Shown here: positions 44,632 through 53,424 of the stretch, in pieces
Layout: each line of letters starts with the position of its first letter
Position numbering within the stretch: position 1 is the stretch's first letter
Assembly: GCA_002151545.1 (NCBI GenBank)
Contig: CP021237.1
Span: forward strand, 2,232,001-2,296,000
Reading direction: 5' to 3'
DNA: 64,000 nucleotides
Origin: Sphingobacteriaceae bacterium GW460-11-11-14-LB5
GTDB taxonomy: Bacteria; Bacteroidota; Bacteroidia; Sphingobacteriales; Sphingobacteriaceae
Made by a program: the position numbers and the translations under genes
Notes under the pieces: model-generated
Databases searched by the model: none
The model's input: the letters and a program-made list of their open reading frames with translations, nothing else
What the model was told of the DNA's origin: nothing

Positions 44632-46656
44632 TTAAAATTGATAACGTACCTGAATTTTAACTTCCGATTTTTTATTGCCATCAATTTCGTCCAGGTAAGT
44701 GCCTACTGTTTCTACATTCTTGTAAACAAACAACCCATACCGAACCCAAACATTAAGTTTTTTAACTACATTATATTTCAGGTTGAAATAAGTCCTAAAA
44801 CCTGTTCCACTATACATTCCAAAGGCAAAACTGTATAAAACATCATCTTCATAGGCGTAAATCCTACTGTTATAACTTGGTGTATTGAAATAGGCAAATC
44901 TTACATTCCCAGTTAACTTAGCGAACATTGGTGAATAATCTACATCCTGATAAATGAGATAACCAAATTCACGGCTTGCACTACCTTTTTTATATTGAGA
45001 AACTTCTAACCGGTTTTGAAAGCGCCAATTCTTATTCAACTGCCAGCTTGCCTCTGCCCGGTAACCCTCTCTTTTTACATACTCTAAAAAGTTTACCGGT
45101 ACGTCCAAATCGGTGTTTTGTTGTTTGCGTTCTGTTTTAAATCGAACTAAAACTTTAAAGATTTTACTTGGCGTATAAACGGCCTGCCCCAACACCTCAT
45201 AACCTTTTGAAGGTTCATCAATACGGTACTTTAACCACGGAAACCTAAAATAATCGCCATAGAAAGAAAAGGCCCAATGTTTATTTGGGTTAACATTTAA
45301 ACCAGCATACAATCCTTTTTCATTGACTGCTTCACTCGCTTCGGATACAGCCTGATTAAAAAAACTGTGATAATCTTTGGCATAATCGCGATAGGTCAAA
45401 GCTGCAGAAACTGTTGGCGACAAACTAATCAGTACGCCATTAATATAGGCCAAGCCAGCACCTAAACCTTTAGCGGCCTCGCCATAGAGGTACATATTTT
45501 TATAGGTATAATTGTAAAATAAGCCGAGATTGGTTAGTGCTGTTCCGGTGAAACTATATTGATCGTAGGCTGCAGCTTGCGTAATAAAGCGAGTTTTATA
45601 ATTAGTATGATAAGCAATTGCACCAAGGGCAAATTCATTTTTGGTATATTGGATGGTAGTGCCAAAAATGCGCTGTGCTAAAACCCCTTTATTCTTAATC
45701 TCAGTAGGGGTTCTATGCAATCCGGTTTGATTAATCGTGGCCTGGACTAAATTTCCTTCTGAATCTAACTTTTGGCTGGCATCAAGATTACGGAACGAAA
45801 CAAAAGGAGTGAGGTCTATATTTTTAAACAGGTTAATGGTTGCAGCGCTTCCTCTAAAAAAAGAATACTCGTTAGTCGAATTATAAGGCCTTAAACCTAA
45901 ATCTTTTTTAGCTACGCTGGTTACATCGGGACCTTTGCCAAAAGAAAAACCAGACCATAATGTTAAGCCCTGGCCAAACTGCAGTGTATAATCGCCAATT
46001 ACCAACTTTTTTAACTTACCCAATTTGAATAATGCGATATTGCCCGAATAAAAATCGAAAGGTTTACCGATAAATTTTTCGCCGGCATCTTTATCTAAAG
46101 TTATGGCTGCTGATAGAATTGAACTATATTGATATCGGTAACGCATCTGAAATCTTTCCGGCGAACCTAGATACCGGTTTCCGGGTAAATCGGTATATCC
46201 CCTTTGCTTTTGTAAAGTTTGCGCAAAGCGCATCATCAAATCATTTCCACCATCATGCATAAGGTTTTTAAAACTGAGCTGCTGATATTCAGCAATATTA
46301 GTTAAGGTTACAAATGGAAGCAAGGTTTGGATCGTTTTAATATCAAAACCCTTAATGCTTTGTAATTCCAGCACATCCGCTAGCTGACCATTTTCCTTTA
46401 TGTGTGAAAAGAAATTACTTATCTGCAGGGGAGACAGGAAAACCAAAGTTTTTAATTCTTCAACTGAAGTGCGATTCAGATTAATCGGGTGCTTACGATA
46501 TTTTTCCAAAACATCAACCAGCTCGGTCATATCGTAATCATCGGGAAGGTTTTCGGCTACACTCTCTAAAATATCGCGGATATCTGCCTCTTGTATATTT
46601 TGGGCAAGTAAAGAATAGGGGAAAAGGACAAGCAACAATGCATACCATATTTTCAT
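44632..46656 (-). CDS. ComEA-like helix-hairpin-helix domain fused to a predicted outer-membrane beta-barrel
   Basis: The 674-residue protein has a signal peptide (MKIWYALLLVLFPYSLLAQ) and an acidic helical region. A helix-hairpin-helix pair of ComEA type follows (about 55-115, PINLNRTSVEELKTLVFLSPLQISNFFSHIKENG...LELQSIKGFDIKTIQTLLPFV). From about residue 140 there are many amphipathic strands, ending in the aromatic C-terminus IQVRYQF as outer-membrane barrels do. It lies just upstream of comEC in one operon. A role in holding incoming DNA at the outer membrane is a reasoned guess. In databases such proteins are usually called only helix-hairpin-helix protein. Confidence 0.85.
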   Translation of the reverse strand: MKIWYALLLVLFPYSLLAQNIQEADIRDILESVAENLPDDYDMTELVDVLEKYRKHPINLNRTSVEELKTLVFLSPLQISNFFSHIKENGQLADVLELQSIKGFDIKTIQTLLPFVTLTNIAEYQQLSFKNLMHDGGNDLMMRFAQTLQKQRGYTDLPGNRYLGSPERFQMRYRYQYSSILSAAITLDKDAGEKFIGKPFDFYSGNIALFKLGKLKKLVIGDYTLQFGQGLTLWSGFSFGKGPDVTSVAKKDLGLRPYNSTNEYSFFRGSAATINLFKNIDLTPFVSFRNLDASQKLDSEGNLVQATINQTGLHRTPTEIKNKGVLAQRIFGTTIQYTKNEFALGAIAYHTNYKTRFITQAAAYDQYSFTGTALTNLGLFYNYTYKNMYLYGEAAKGLGAGLAYINGVLISLSPTVSAALTYRDYAKDYHSFFNQAVSEASEAVNEKGLYAGLNVNPNKHWAFSFYGDYFRFPWLKYRIDEPSKGYEVLGQAVYTPSKIFKVLVRFKTERKQQNTDLDVPVNFLEYVKREGYRAEASWQLNKNWRFQNRLEVSQYKKGSASREFGYLIYQDVDYSPMFAKLTGNVRFAYFNTPSYNSRIYAYEDDVLYSFAFGMYSGTGFRTYFNLKYNVVKKLNVWVRYGLFVYKNVETVGTYLDEIDGNKKSEVKIQVRYQF

Positions 46657-46809
46657 AAGCAGGGAGTTAACCGGTTAATAAAAAATAGGGTGATTGTTGT
46701 TTTGGTGATACTAATATAAAATAAATAATTAAAAACCTACAAAAAATGTACTTTTTTAATTACACACTAGTAATGCTGTAAAAGCGATAGGAGTAAGGAA
46801 ATAAAATGC

Positions 46810-47145
46810 TTAGAGTTCTTCTGCCAGATTTACCAAAAAACCTTTCAGTTTTTCTAACGAATCTATAATCTTCTGATTCTCTCTAACACCTGTTTTATTA
46901 TTCTTTAAATAGTCTTTGGCACCTTTTAAGGTAAATCCTTTTTCATCGACAAGGTTGAAGATAATCTTTAAGTTTTCGATGTCTTCCGGCGTGAAAAGAC
47001 GGTTGCCTTTTTTATTTTTCTTGGGCTGCAGGATATCGAATTCTTTCTCGTAAAAACGGATCTGTGAGGCGTTAACATTAAACATTTCAGTCACTTCGCC
47101 CATGGTATAATACATTTTATTAATGTCTCTTTCTTTATACGGCAT
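46810..47145 (-). CDS. MerR family transcriptional regulator
   Basis: The 111-residue protein has MYYTMGEVTEMFNVNASQIRFYEKEFDILQPKKNKKGNRLFTPEDIENLKIIFNLVDEKGFTLKGAKDYL, the MerR winged helix-turn-helix with both wings. It has only a short C-terminal helix and no effector domain or cysteine cluster. It is the small Bacteroidota type often found near comEC- or tRNA-synthetase-type genes; targets are unknown. It is divergent from alaS. Confidence 0.92.
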   Translation of the reverse strand: MPYKERDINKMYYTMGEVTEMFNVNASQIRFYEKEFDILQPKKNKKGNRLFTPEDIENLKIIFNLVDEKGFTLKGAKDYLKNNKTGVRENQKIIDSLEKLKGFLVNLAEEL

Positions 47146-47192
47146 ATTTTGTGCTTGATTATGAGTGTCTTATATCGATTAATTAAAGTATT

Positions 47193-47200
47193 CAAATGTA
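47193..47200 (-). promoter_or_regulatory. -7 promoter element of the MerR gene (TACATTTG)
   Basis: Exact TAnnTTTG match on the minus strand, 47 bases before the start codon. Confidence 0.45.
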
Positions 47201-47233
47201 GCTCGATTTTTCCTTATTAACGCAATAAAATTT

Positions 47234-47241
47234 TAATTTTG
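47234..47241 (+). promoter_or_regulatory. -7 promoter element of alaS (TAATTTTG)
   Basis: Exact TAnnTTTG match 20 bases before the alaS start codon. Confidence 0.55.
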
Positions 47242-47261
47242 TTCCCTCCAATAATATTGAA

Positions 47262-49880
47262 ATGACAGCAAAAGAGATTAGACAGGCATTCCTTAGTTTT
47301 TTTGAATCGAAACAACATCATGTTGTTCCTTCCGCACCGATTGTGGTTAAAAACGACCCTACTTTAATGTTTACCAATGCGGGTATGAACCAATTTAAAG
47401 ATCTGTTTTTAGGGGAGGCGGCCATTAAATATACTCGTGTTGCTGATACCCAGCGTTGTTTACGTGTTTCGGGCAAACATAACGACCTGGAAGAAGTAGG
47501 TATTGATACTTACCACCATACCATGTTCGAAATGTTGGGCAACTGGAGTTTTGGTGATTATTTCAAAAAAGAAGCCATCGCCTGGAGCTGGGAATTATTA
47601 ACTGAAGTTTACAAAATCCCGAAAGAAAAATTATATGTTACCTATTTCGAAGGCGATGAAAAAGAAGGCTTAGAAAAAGATCAGGAAGCTTACGACCTTT
47701 GGAAACAATATGTGGATGAAAGCCATATTTTACCTGGAAATAAAAAAGATAATTTCTGGGAAATGGGCGATACCGGACCATGCGGACCATGCTCTGAAAT
47801 CCATGTAGATTGTCGTACCGACGAAGAAAAAGCAGCTGTAGATGGCGCTACCCTGGTAAATGCCGATCATCCTCAGGTAATCGAAATCTGGAATAATGTA
47901 TTTATGCAGTTTAACCGTTTAAAAAATGGTTCATTGCAAAGTTTACCTGCTAAACACGTTGATACCGGAATGGGTTTCGAACGTTTGGTGCGTGTTTTAC
48001 AGGAAAGAACCTCTAATTACGACACCGATGTTTTCCAACCGATGATTCAGTTTATTGCAGAAAAATCTGGTATTAAATATGGTGCTGACGAGAAAACGGA
48101 TATCGCTATGCGTGTCATGGCCGATCATATCCGTGCCATTTCATTTGTGATTGCCGATGGACAATTGCCATCTAATAATAAAGCAGGTTATGTGATCCGC
48201 AGGATTTTACGTCGTGCCGTACGTTATGCTTATACCTTTCTAAACTTTAAAGAGCCATTTTTAAATCAATTGGTTCCTTTACTGGCTGAGCAATTTAAAG
48301 GTGTATTTGATGAACTGATTTCGCAACAGGATTTTGTACAAAAAGTAGTGCTGGAGGAAGAAGTTTCCTTTCTGAGAACTTTATCTACAGGCATCCAACG
48401 TTTCGAAAAATACCAGGCTACTAATAATGTGGTAGAAGGTGCTTTTGCTTTCGAATTATCAGATACATTTGGTTTTCCGATCGATTTAACGGAATTAATG
48501 GCCAGAGAAAAAGGCTGGAACGTTGATCTGGCTGGCTACGAGCAGGCCTTGAAAAAACAAAAAGACGATAGCCGTGCCGCCACAGCAATTGATACAAGCG
48601 ATTGGATTGTCGTAAACACAGAAGAACAGAGTGAATTTGTGGGTTACGATGATTTAGAAATCGAAACCGAGATTTTAAAATACCGTAAAGTAAAAGCAAA
48701 AGGCAAAGAACAATACCAAATTGTGCTGCGCCAAACACCTTTTTATGCCGAAAGTGGTGGTCAGGTGGGAGATACCGGCCGTTTAGAAGACCATAGCCGC
48801 CAGTTTTGGGTAGACATTACCGATACTAAAAAGGAAAATGGCTTAACCGTTCATTTTACCGATATTTTACCGGATAATTTAGAAGGTAAATTTTGGGCTG
48901 TTGTAGATGAAGATAAACGGGTTTTAACAGAAGATAACCACTCTGCGACTCACTTATTGCATGCAGCCCTTAAACAGGTTTTAGGCAAACATGTTAACCA
49001 GAAAGGTTCGTTGGTTAATGCAGATTATCTGCGTTTCGATTTTTCTCACTTTGCTAAAGTAACTGATGAAGAGCTGGCACAGATTGAGGTAATCGTGAAC
49101 CAGAAAATCCGCCAGAATATTAAGTTAAAGGAACAACGTAACGTTCCTTATCAGGATGCCATTGAAAGTGGCGTAACGGCCCTATTTGGCGAAAAATACG
49201 GCGATTTTGTCCGTATGATTACGTTTGATGATCATTTCTCTAAAGAACTTTGCGGTGGTACACACGTAAAAGCAACCGGACAAATCGGTTCATTCAAAAT
49301 TGTTTCCGAAAGTGCAGTTGCCGCTGGTGTTCGCCGTATTGAAGCCATCACTGCAGATAAAGCGGAGCAATATTTCTTAGACCAAAGAAAAGAACTTGGT
49401 GTGTTAAAAGCATTACTAAACGGAAGCAAAGATTTATCGGCATCTGTTCAGGCTTTATTGGATGAAAATGCGAAACTGAAAAAGGAAATTGAGAAATCGA
49501 CAATAGAGCGTGTAAACACCTTAAAACATGAAATCGTTCACCATGTAAGAGGAATAAACGGCATTAACCTGATTGCTAAACACATCGATCTGCAAAGTGC
49601 CGATGCGGTTAAAAACCTGGCTTTCTCCTTAAAAGATATGGTTGATAACCTGTTTCTGGTTTTTACGACAGAAATTGATGGTAAACCCGGAATAACCGTT
49701 ATGCTATCTGATCACCTGGTGAAAAAAGGATTAAATGCTTCGAATATTGTTCGCGAATTGGGTAAAGAGATTCAAGGCGGTGGCGGTGGACAACCTTTTT
49801 ATGCTACAGCAGGGGGTAAAAACGCATCAGGATTAAAAGTTGTGCTGGAAAAAGCAGAAAGTTTTATTCCTCATCATTAA
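47262..49880 (+). CDS. alaS: Alanyl-tRNA synthetase
   Basis: AlaRS charges tRNA-Ala and edits mischarged serine or glycine. The 872-residue protein has the class II catalytic domain (FLSFFESKQHHVVPSAPIVVKNDPTLMFTNAGMNQFKD; GDTGPCGPCSEIHVD) and a tRNA-recognition domain. The editing domain has HSATHLLHAAL and LCGGTHVKATG, with zinc or editing residues. The C-Ala domain has a helical region and the Gly-rich QGGGGGQPFYATAGG. Length is normal. Confidence 0.98.
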   Translation: MTAKEIRQAFLSFFESKQHHVVPSAPIVVKNDPTLMFTNAGMNQFKDLFLGEAAIKYTRVADTQRCLRVSGKHNDLEEVGIDTYHHTMFEMLGNWSFGDYFKKEAIAWSWELLTEVYKIPKEKLYVTYFEGDEKEGLEKDQEAYDLWKQYVDESHILPGNKKDNFWEMGDTGPCGPCSEIHVDCRTDEEKAAVDGATLVNADHPQVIEIWNNVFMQFNRLKNGSLQSLPAKHVDTGMGFERLVRVLQERTSNYDTDVFQPMIQFIAEKSGIKYGADEKTDIAMRVMADHIRAISFVIADGQLPSNNKAGYVIRRILRRAVRYAYTFLNFKEPFLNQLVPLLAEQFKGVFDELISQQDFVQKVVLEEEVSFLRTLSTGIQRFEKYQATNNVVEGAFAFELSDTFGFPIDLTELMAREKGWNVDLAGYEQALKKQKDDSRAATAIDTSDWIVVNTEEQSEFVGYDDLEIETEILKYRKVKAKGKEQYQIVLRQTPFYAESGGQVGDTGRLEDHSRQFWVDITDTKKENGLTVHFTDILPDNLEGKFWAVVDEDKRVLTEDNHSATHLLHAALKQVLGKHVNQKGSLVNADYLRFDFSHFAKVTDEELAQIEVIVNQKIRQNIKLKEQRNVPYQDAIESGVTALFGEKYGDFVRMITFDDHFSKELCGGTHVKATGQIGSFKIVSESAVAAGVRRIEAITADKAEQYFLDQRKELGVLKALLNGSKDLSASVQALLDENAKLKKEIEKSTIERVNTLKHEIVHHVRGINGINLIAKHIDLQSADAVKNLAFSLKDMVDNLFLVFTTEIDGKPGITVMLSDHLVKKGLNASNIVRELGKEIQGGGGGQPFYATAGGKNASGLKVVLEKAESFIPHH

Positions 49881-49897
49881 TATAAATAATGTAATAG

Positions 49898-49922
49898 TCC
49901 CTGAAATAAATTCAGGGTGACG
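49898..49922. repeat. Half copy of the CCCTGAA...TTCAGGGTGACG repeat
   Basis: TCCCTGAAATAAATTCAGGGTGACG is the second hairpin of the element seen complete at 10279-10338. Confidence 0.6.
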
Positions 49923-49934
49923 CTATGTAAAATA

Positions 49935-49960
49935 AAAAAGAGGCCCTAAAGCCTCTTTTT
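49935..49960. terminator. Bidirectional terminator between alaS and the secreted paralogue cluster
   Basis: AAAAAGAGGC CCTAAA GCCTCTTTTT is a perfect 10-bp stem between two convergent genes. Confidence 0.85.
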
Positions 49961-49965
49961 ATATT

Positions 49966-50469
49966 TTAATGTCTTCCATGTTTTTCTCGGTGTCCTCTGG
50001 AGAATAAACTTGAATTTACACTTCTATCGTGGTGCCTGTTATCTACCCGGTATGATCTGTAATTATTTCTTGGCGAGCTGTATCTCACTCTGTTTCCGCC
50101 ACCATATGAGGAGCGGTAGTAATTATTATGATGTGAATAACTTACCCTGTGACTATTATAATTTCGATATGGACTATTTCCATAAACCACTACTTTTCTG
50201 CCGTGATGCAGATCGTAACCTCTATATCTGGCTGGTAAATATCTCGATCTTGTCCATCGGTTTCCGCTTAAATAAACAAACTGTCTTTGAGGGACATAAT
50301 AATAAGATTGAACTTCCGGGAGATAGTAATAATTAACGTTTTCATAACCTGCAGGAACCCAGGCAGGCTGAGCACCAATATTCACATTAATACTTACCTG
50401 AGCGCTAGATTGATTAGATGTTAAAGCCACGATACCTAAAATCGCGGAGATGATAAATAACTTTTTCAT
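49966..50469 (-). CDS. Tyrosine-rich secreted protein, paralogue 1 of 3
   Basis: The 167-residue product has a signal peptide (MKKLFIISAILGIVALTSNQSSAQ) and a shared core (VSINVNIGAQPAWVPAGYENVNYYYLPEVQSYYYVPQRQFVYLSGNRW). A long tail rich in Tyr, Arg, His, Asn and Ser is probably disordered. It has a high positive charge. Family and function are unknown to me. The next two genes encode paralogues in the same direction, so the three form a tandem array. The lower complexity of the tail here suggests faster change in this copy. Confidence 0.75.
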   Translation of the reverse strand: MKKLFIISAILGIVALTSNQSSAQVSINVNIGAQPAWVPAGYENVNYYYLPEVQSYYYVPQRQFVYLSGNRWTRSRYLPARYRGYDLHHGRKVVVYGNSPYRNYNSHRVSYSHHNNYYRSSYGGGNRVRYSSPRNNYRSYRVDNRHHDRSVNSSLFSRGHREKHGRH

Positions 50470-50545
50470 AATAATCCATTTATTTGTGTGTACTTCAGTA
50501 ATTCAAACGCTGTGCCAAAAGTTCTATTGTAACAGATATATAAAA

Positions 50546-50571
50546 AAAGGAGTCTCTTTCGAAACTCCTTT
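50546..50571 (-). terminator. Terminator hairpin of paralogue 2
   Basis: AAAGGAGT ... ACTCCTTT with loop CTCTTTCGAA and T residues on the minus side. It has the same design and loop as the hairpin at 51165-51190. Confidence 0.75.
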
Positions 50572-50594
50572 AAATAAACCAGTAAGGTTATGGA

Positions 50595-51101
50595 TTAATG
50601 TTTTCCTTTACCATTTCCATGGCCCTTTCCGTTATTTCCATTATTTCCTTTTCCATAAATCTTTTTAGCCTGTCCCGGAGGCATACCATGAGGATGTCCT
50701 TTTACAACATAATATTTACTATCACGGCTATCTCTTATTACCAACTGGCCTTTATTGCCTTTGTATTTGGCATACTTTACCTTATCATTTTTGAAATTCA
50801 AATAAGGCTTAGGTGAATTAATTACCACTTTATAACCATTATATAAATTGTAATTGCCGTATCTGGCAGGTAAAGTATTGGCAAAAACCCAATCGTTTCC
50901 ATTTAAGTACACAAACTGTTTTTGCGGAACATAATAGTAACTTTCTACGTCAGGGAGATAGTAATAATCTACATGATCGTAACCTGTGGGTCCCCAGAGC
51001 GGTTGAGATCCGATATTAACATTTACATTTAACTGGGCTTTTGCCAGGATGCTGAGAAATGAAATCATCATAACTGCAGCCATTAAAAATAATCTTTTCA
51101 T
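50595..51101 (-). CDS. Tyrosine-rich secreted protein, paralogue 2 of 3
   Basis: The 168-residue product has a signal peptide (MKRLFLMAAVMMISFLSILAKAQ) and LNVNVNIGSQPLWGPTGYDHVDYYYLPDVESYYYVPQKQFVYLNGNDWVFANTLPARYGNYNLYNGYKVVI. The tail is basic and Gly/Asn/Lys-rich (NNGNNGKGHGNGKGKH). ATG 51101 is used; the in-frame TTG at 51107 adds two residues only. Similar in length and layout to its neighbours. Confidence 0.78.
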   Translation of the reverse strand: MKRLFLMAAVMMISFLSILAKAQLNVNVNIGSQPLWGPTGYDHVDYYYLPDVESYYYVPQKQFVYLNGNDWVFANTLPARYGNYNLYNGYKVVINSPKPYLNFKNDKVKYAKYKGNKGQLVIRDSRDSKYYVVKGHPHGMPPGQAKKIYGKGNNGNNGKGHGNGKGKH

Positions 51102-51164
51102 AATCAATTCATTTAGTGTTTATTATTTATAGCCAAACCACGTGCCAGAAGTAAGTAAATTAAG

Positions 51165-51190
51165 AAAGGAGCCCCTTTCGAAGCTCCTTT
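51165..51190 (-). terminator. Terminator hairpin of paralogue 3
   Basis: AAAGGAGC ... GCTCCTTT with loop CCCTTTCGAA. It differs from the paralogue 2 terminator by one paired change in the stem and one base in the loop, so it was copied along with the gene. Confidence 0.7.
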
Positions 51191-51203
51191 ATACAACTAA
51201 ATA

Positions 51204-51803
51204 TTAATGACGCCCGTTACCGTGGACTTGATTATTATCTCTTTCAGGACGGTTATCTCTACCATTATTATCCTGAGGGCGACCATTATTTTGATCGGGT
51301 CTGGTCACATTTCTTTGTACTACACGGATAGGGCGGTTATTATTACGAACTACAGTTACATTTTTGGTAGGTCTTTGATTGTATTTTGGATGGCCTTTTA
51401 CTACGTAGTATTTAGTGTCACGGCTATCTCTAATAATGGTTTGATGACCTCCATAGTTTTTATATTTACTATATCTGCTTACATAAATGTTATTTCGCAG
51501 ATATGGTTTTGGTTCATTGATGACCACTTTATAAGCCCGGTACAGATCAAAGTTTCTGTATTGAGCAGGCAAACTGTTCGCCCAAACCCAACGTCCACCG
51601 TTTGAATAAATGTATTGACCAGAGGGAACATAATAATAAGCATCAATGTCAGGGAAATAATAATAATCTACATGATCATATCCCGTTGGCCCCCAAACTG
51701 GCTGCGATCCAATATTGATATTTAAGCTAACCTGTGCTTTTGCATTGTTTATGCTGAATAATGAAACCATCAGAACTGCAGCAAATAAAACTAACTTTTT
51801 CAT
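51204..51803 (-). CDS. Tyrosine-rich secreted protein, paralogue 3 of 3
   Basis: The 199-residue product has a signal peptide (MKKLVLFAAVLMVSLFSINNAKAQ) and the shared core VSLNINIGSQPVWGPTGYDHVDYYYFPDIDAYYYVPSGQYIYSNGGRWVW. A longer Arg/Asn-rich tail follows (about 145-199, NNRPIRVVQRNVTRPDQNNGRPQDNNGRDNRPERDN). Cores of copies 2 and 3 are closest to each other. A cell-surface or envelope role is inferred only from the signal peptide. Confidence 0.78.
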   Translation of the reverse strand: MKKLVLFAAVLMVSLFSINNAKAQVSLNINIGSQPVWGPTGYDHVDYYYFPDIDAYYYVPSGQYIYSNGGRWVWANSLPAQYRNFDLYRAYKVVINEPKPYLRNNIYVSRYSKYKNYGGHQTIIRDSRDTKYYVVKGHPKYNQRPTKNVTVVRNNNRPIRVVQRNVTRPDQNNGRPQDNNGRDNRPERDNNQVHGNGRH

Positions 51804-52123
51804 AATGTTTTTTAATTAAAGGTTTCTTGTGTGTGTTTGCTGAGATAGACGATAGCAGCCCATACAAGTTTAATTAAAGCCATTCCATTTAACATTCTTT
51901 AACGATTGGATATAACATTGAGATATTTTACTCAACTTACTGAGTAAATTGCTAAAAACGACATAAACAACTGAATAACAATAACTTATTGGATAATTTT
52001 TTATATAAATAATATTCAAAAACAGCTGTTTGGGTTATATAATCAATGATGATTTTAATAATGGCTTTGAATTACTTAATACAATGAGTAATTTTACTCA
52101 ATACATTGAGTAAATTGTTTAAT
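51804..52123. promoter_or_regulatory. Spacer with two copies of a TTTACTCA...TGAGTAAA palindrome
   Basis: Palindromes at 51927-51948 (TTTACTCA ACTTAC TGAGTAAA) and 52093-52114 (TTTACTCAA TACA TTGAGTAAA) are both 22 bp and 166 bp apart. A third half-site in opposite order (TGAGTAATTTTACTCA, 52085-52100) overlaps the second. They lie just before the AAA ATPase gene. An operator pair for a dimeric regulator, or the ends of a small element, are the two readings. No coding frame is seen. Confidence 0.6.
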
Positions 52124-53311
52124 ATGTTCCAAAGATCTTATTTACAGCAACTTGTAAAAGTGATGAATGAACCAAAAAGGTTTATTCAGGTGCTTGTGGG
52201 CCCGAGGCAAATTGGTAAAACAACTTTGATCAGCCAATTGGTCAAGGAAATTGATACGCCTTGCATATTCGAATCTGCAGATGCTGTTGCCGCTTCTGAC
52301 AGAACCTGGATAGAGCTGATATGGAACCATACCAGAGAACTCTTAAAAGAGCCTGGAGTTGATGAATATCTGCTGATCATTGATGAAATCCAGAAAATTG
52401 ACAACTGGAGTGAAATTGTGAAGCGTTTATGGGATGAAGATATGCGAAATGGCATAAATTTAAAGGTAATTTTATTGGGCTCATCGAGATTATTAATTCA
52501 GCAGGGCTTAACAGAATCATTAGCAGGAAGATTCGAATTAACCTATTTAGGGCATTGGAGTTTTGCCGAAATGGAAAGTGCTTTTGGTTTTACTGCCGAA
52601 CAATATGTTTGGTTTGGCGGCTATCCAGGCGCTGCAGGTCTGATCAACGACGAAGACCGGTGGAAAAACTATGTGTCAAATGCTTTGATAGAAACCAGTA
52701 TTTCGAAAGATATTTTAATGCTCACCCGTGTAGATAAACCTGCCTTAATGAAACGTCTGTTTGAATTGGGCTGTTTATATTCCAGTCAGATCTTATCTTT
52801 CACCAAAATATTAGACCAGCTTTCTGATGCCGGCAATACCACAACATTATCACATTATTTAAATCTGTTAGATACAGCGGGTTTACTTGGTGGGATTGAG
52901 AAATTTGCAGCTGATGTAATCCGTAAACGTTCATCCAGTCCAAAGTTTCAGGTCCATAACAATGCACTGGTAAGTGCTCAAAGAAACGAGTTTTTTGAAG
53001 AGATAAAAAAACAACCGGCAGAATGGGGAAGAATGGTCGAATCTTCAATAGGAGCACACCTCTTAAATTCTTCTTTTGTAGAAGGTTACAAAGTTTTTTA
53101 TTGGAGACATAGAAATGATGAAGTAGATTTTATTTTAGAAAAACGTGGTAAAATAATCGGCTTAGAAGTTAAAAGTACAGGGTTGGTTACAGGCACTTCC
53201 GGAATGGATGCTTTTAGCAAAATGCATAAACCCGATAAAATACTTTTAGTGGGCGCCGGAGGATTACCCTGGCAGGAGTTTTTAAAAATTTCTCCGTCAA
53301 GCCTTTTTTAA
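52124..53311 (+). CDS. AAA ATPase with DUF4143 domain
   Basis: The 395-residue protein has Walker A VGPRQIGKTTLISQL (about 26-40), Walker B YLLIIDEIQKI (about 82-92), LLGSSRLLIQQGLTESLAGRFELTYLGHWSFAEM (sensor region) and a C-terminal DUF4143 nuclease-like part with DEVDFILEKRGKIIGLEVKS, similar to a PD-(D/E)xK core. This family is widespread and of unknown role; toxin or mobile-element links have been suggested. An in-frame TTG at 52106 lies within the 22-bp palindrome, so the ATG at 52124 is preferred. Confidence 0.9.
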   Translation: MFQRSYLQQLVKVMNEPKRFIQVLVGPRQIGKTTLISQLVKEIDTPCIFESADAVAASDRTWIELIWNHTRELLKEPGVDEYLLIIDEIQKIDNWSEIVKRLWDEDMRNGINLKVILLGSSRLLIQQGLTESLAGRFELTYLGHWSFAEMESAFGFTAEQYVWFGGYPGAAGLINDEDRWKNYVSNALIETSISKDILMLTRVDKPALMKRLFELGCLYSSQILSFTKILDQLSDAGNTTTLSHYLNLLDTAGLLGGIEKFAADVIRKRSSSPKFQVHNNALVSAQRNEFFEEIKKQPAEWGRMVESSIGAHLLNSSFVEGYKVFYWRHRNDEVDFILEKRGKIIGLEVKSTGLVTGTSGMDAFSKMHKPDKILLVGAGGLPWQEFLKISPSSLF

Positions 53312-53330
53312 CGAAAGCATAAATAATAAC

Positions 53331-53338
53331 TATATTTG
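53331..53338 (+). promoter_or_regulatory. -7 promoter element of gatB (TATATTTG)
   Basis: Exact TAnnTTTG match between the AAA ATPase stop and the inverted repeat at 53351. It leaves about 80 bases of leader before gatB. Confidence 0.5.
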
Positions 53339-53350
53339 ACCTAATAATAT

Positions 53351-53396
53351 TTAACCACAGATTAAATCAGTATTTAGAGGTAAAATCTGTGGTTAA
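53351..53396. repeat. TTAACCACAGATT...AATCTGTGGTTAA inverted repeat in the gatB leader
   Basis: A perfect 13-bp inverted repeat with a 20-base loop, of the same family as those at 3980 and 15322. It lies downstream of the predicted promoter, so it would fold in the mRNA. Confidence 0.65.
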
Positions 53397-53424
53397 TAAA
53401 ACCTATAACAATACGAAGCTTTAA

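Noticed and set aside
50010..50336. Plus-strand frame of 108 codons opposite paralogue 1
   Set aside because: It mirrors the biased codons of the tyrosine-rich secreted gene on the other strand and has no independent support.
52106..52123. TTG start of the AAA ATPase at 52106
   Set aside because: This codon is inside a 22-bp palindrome and the ATG 18 bases later suits the family length.
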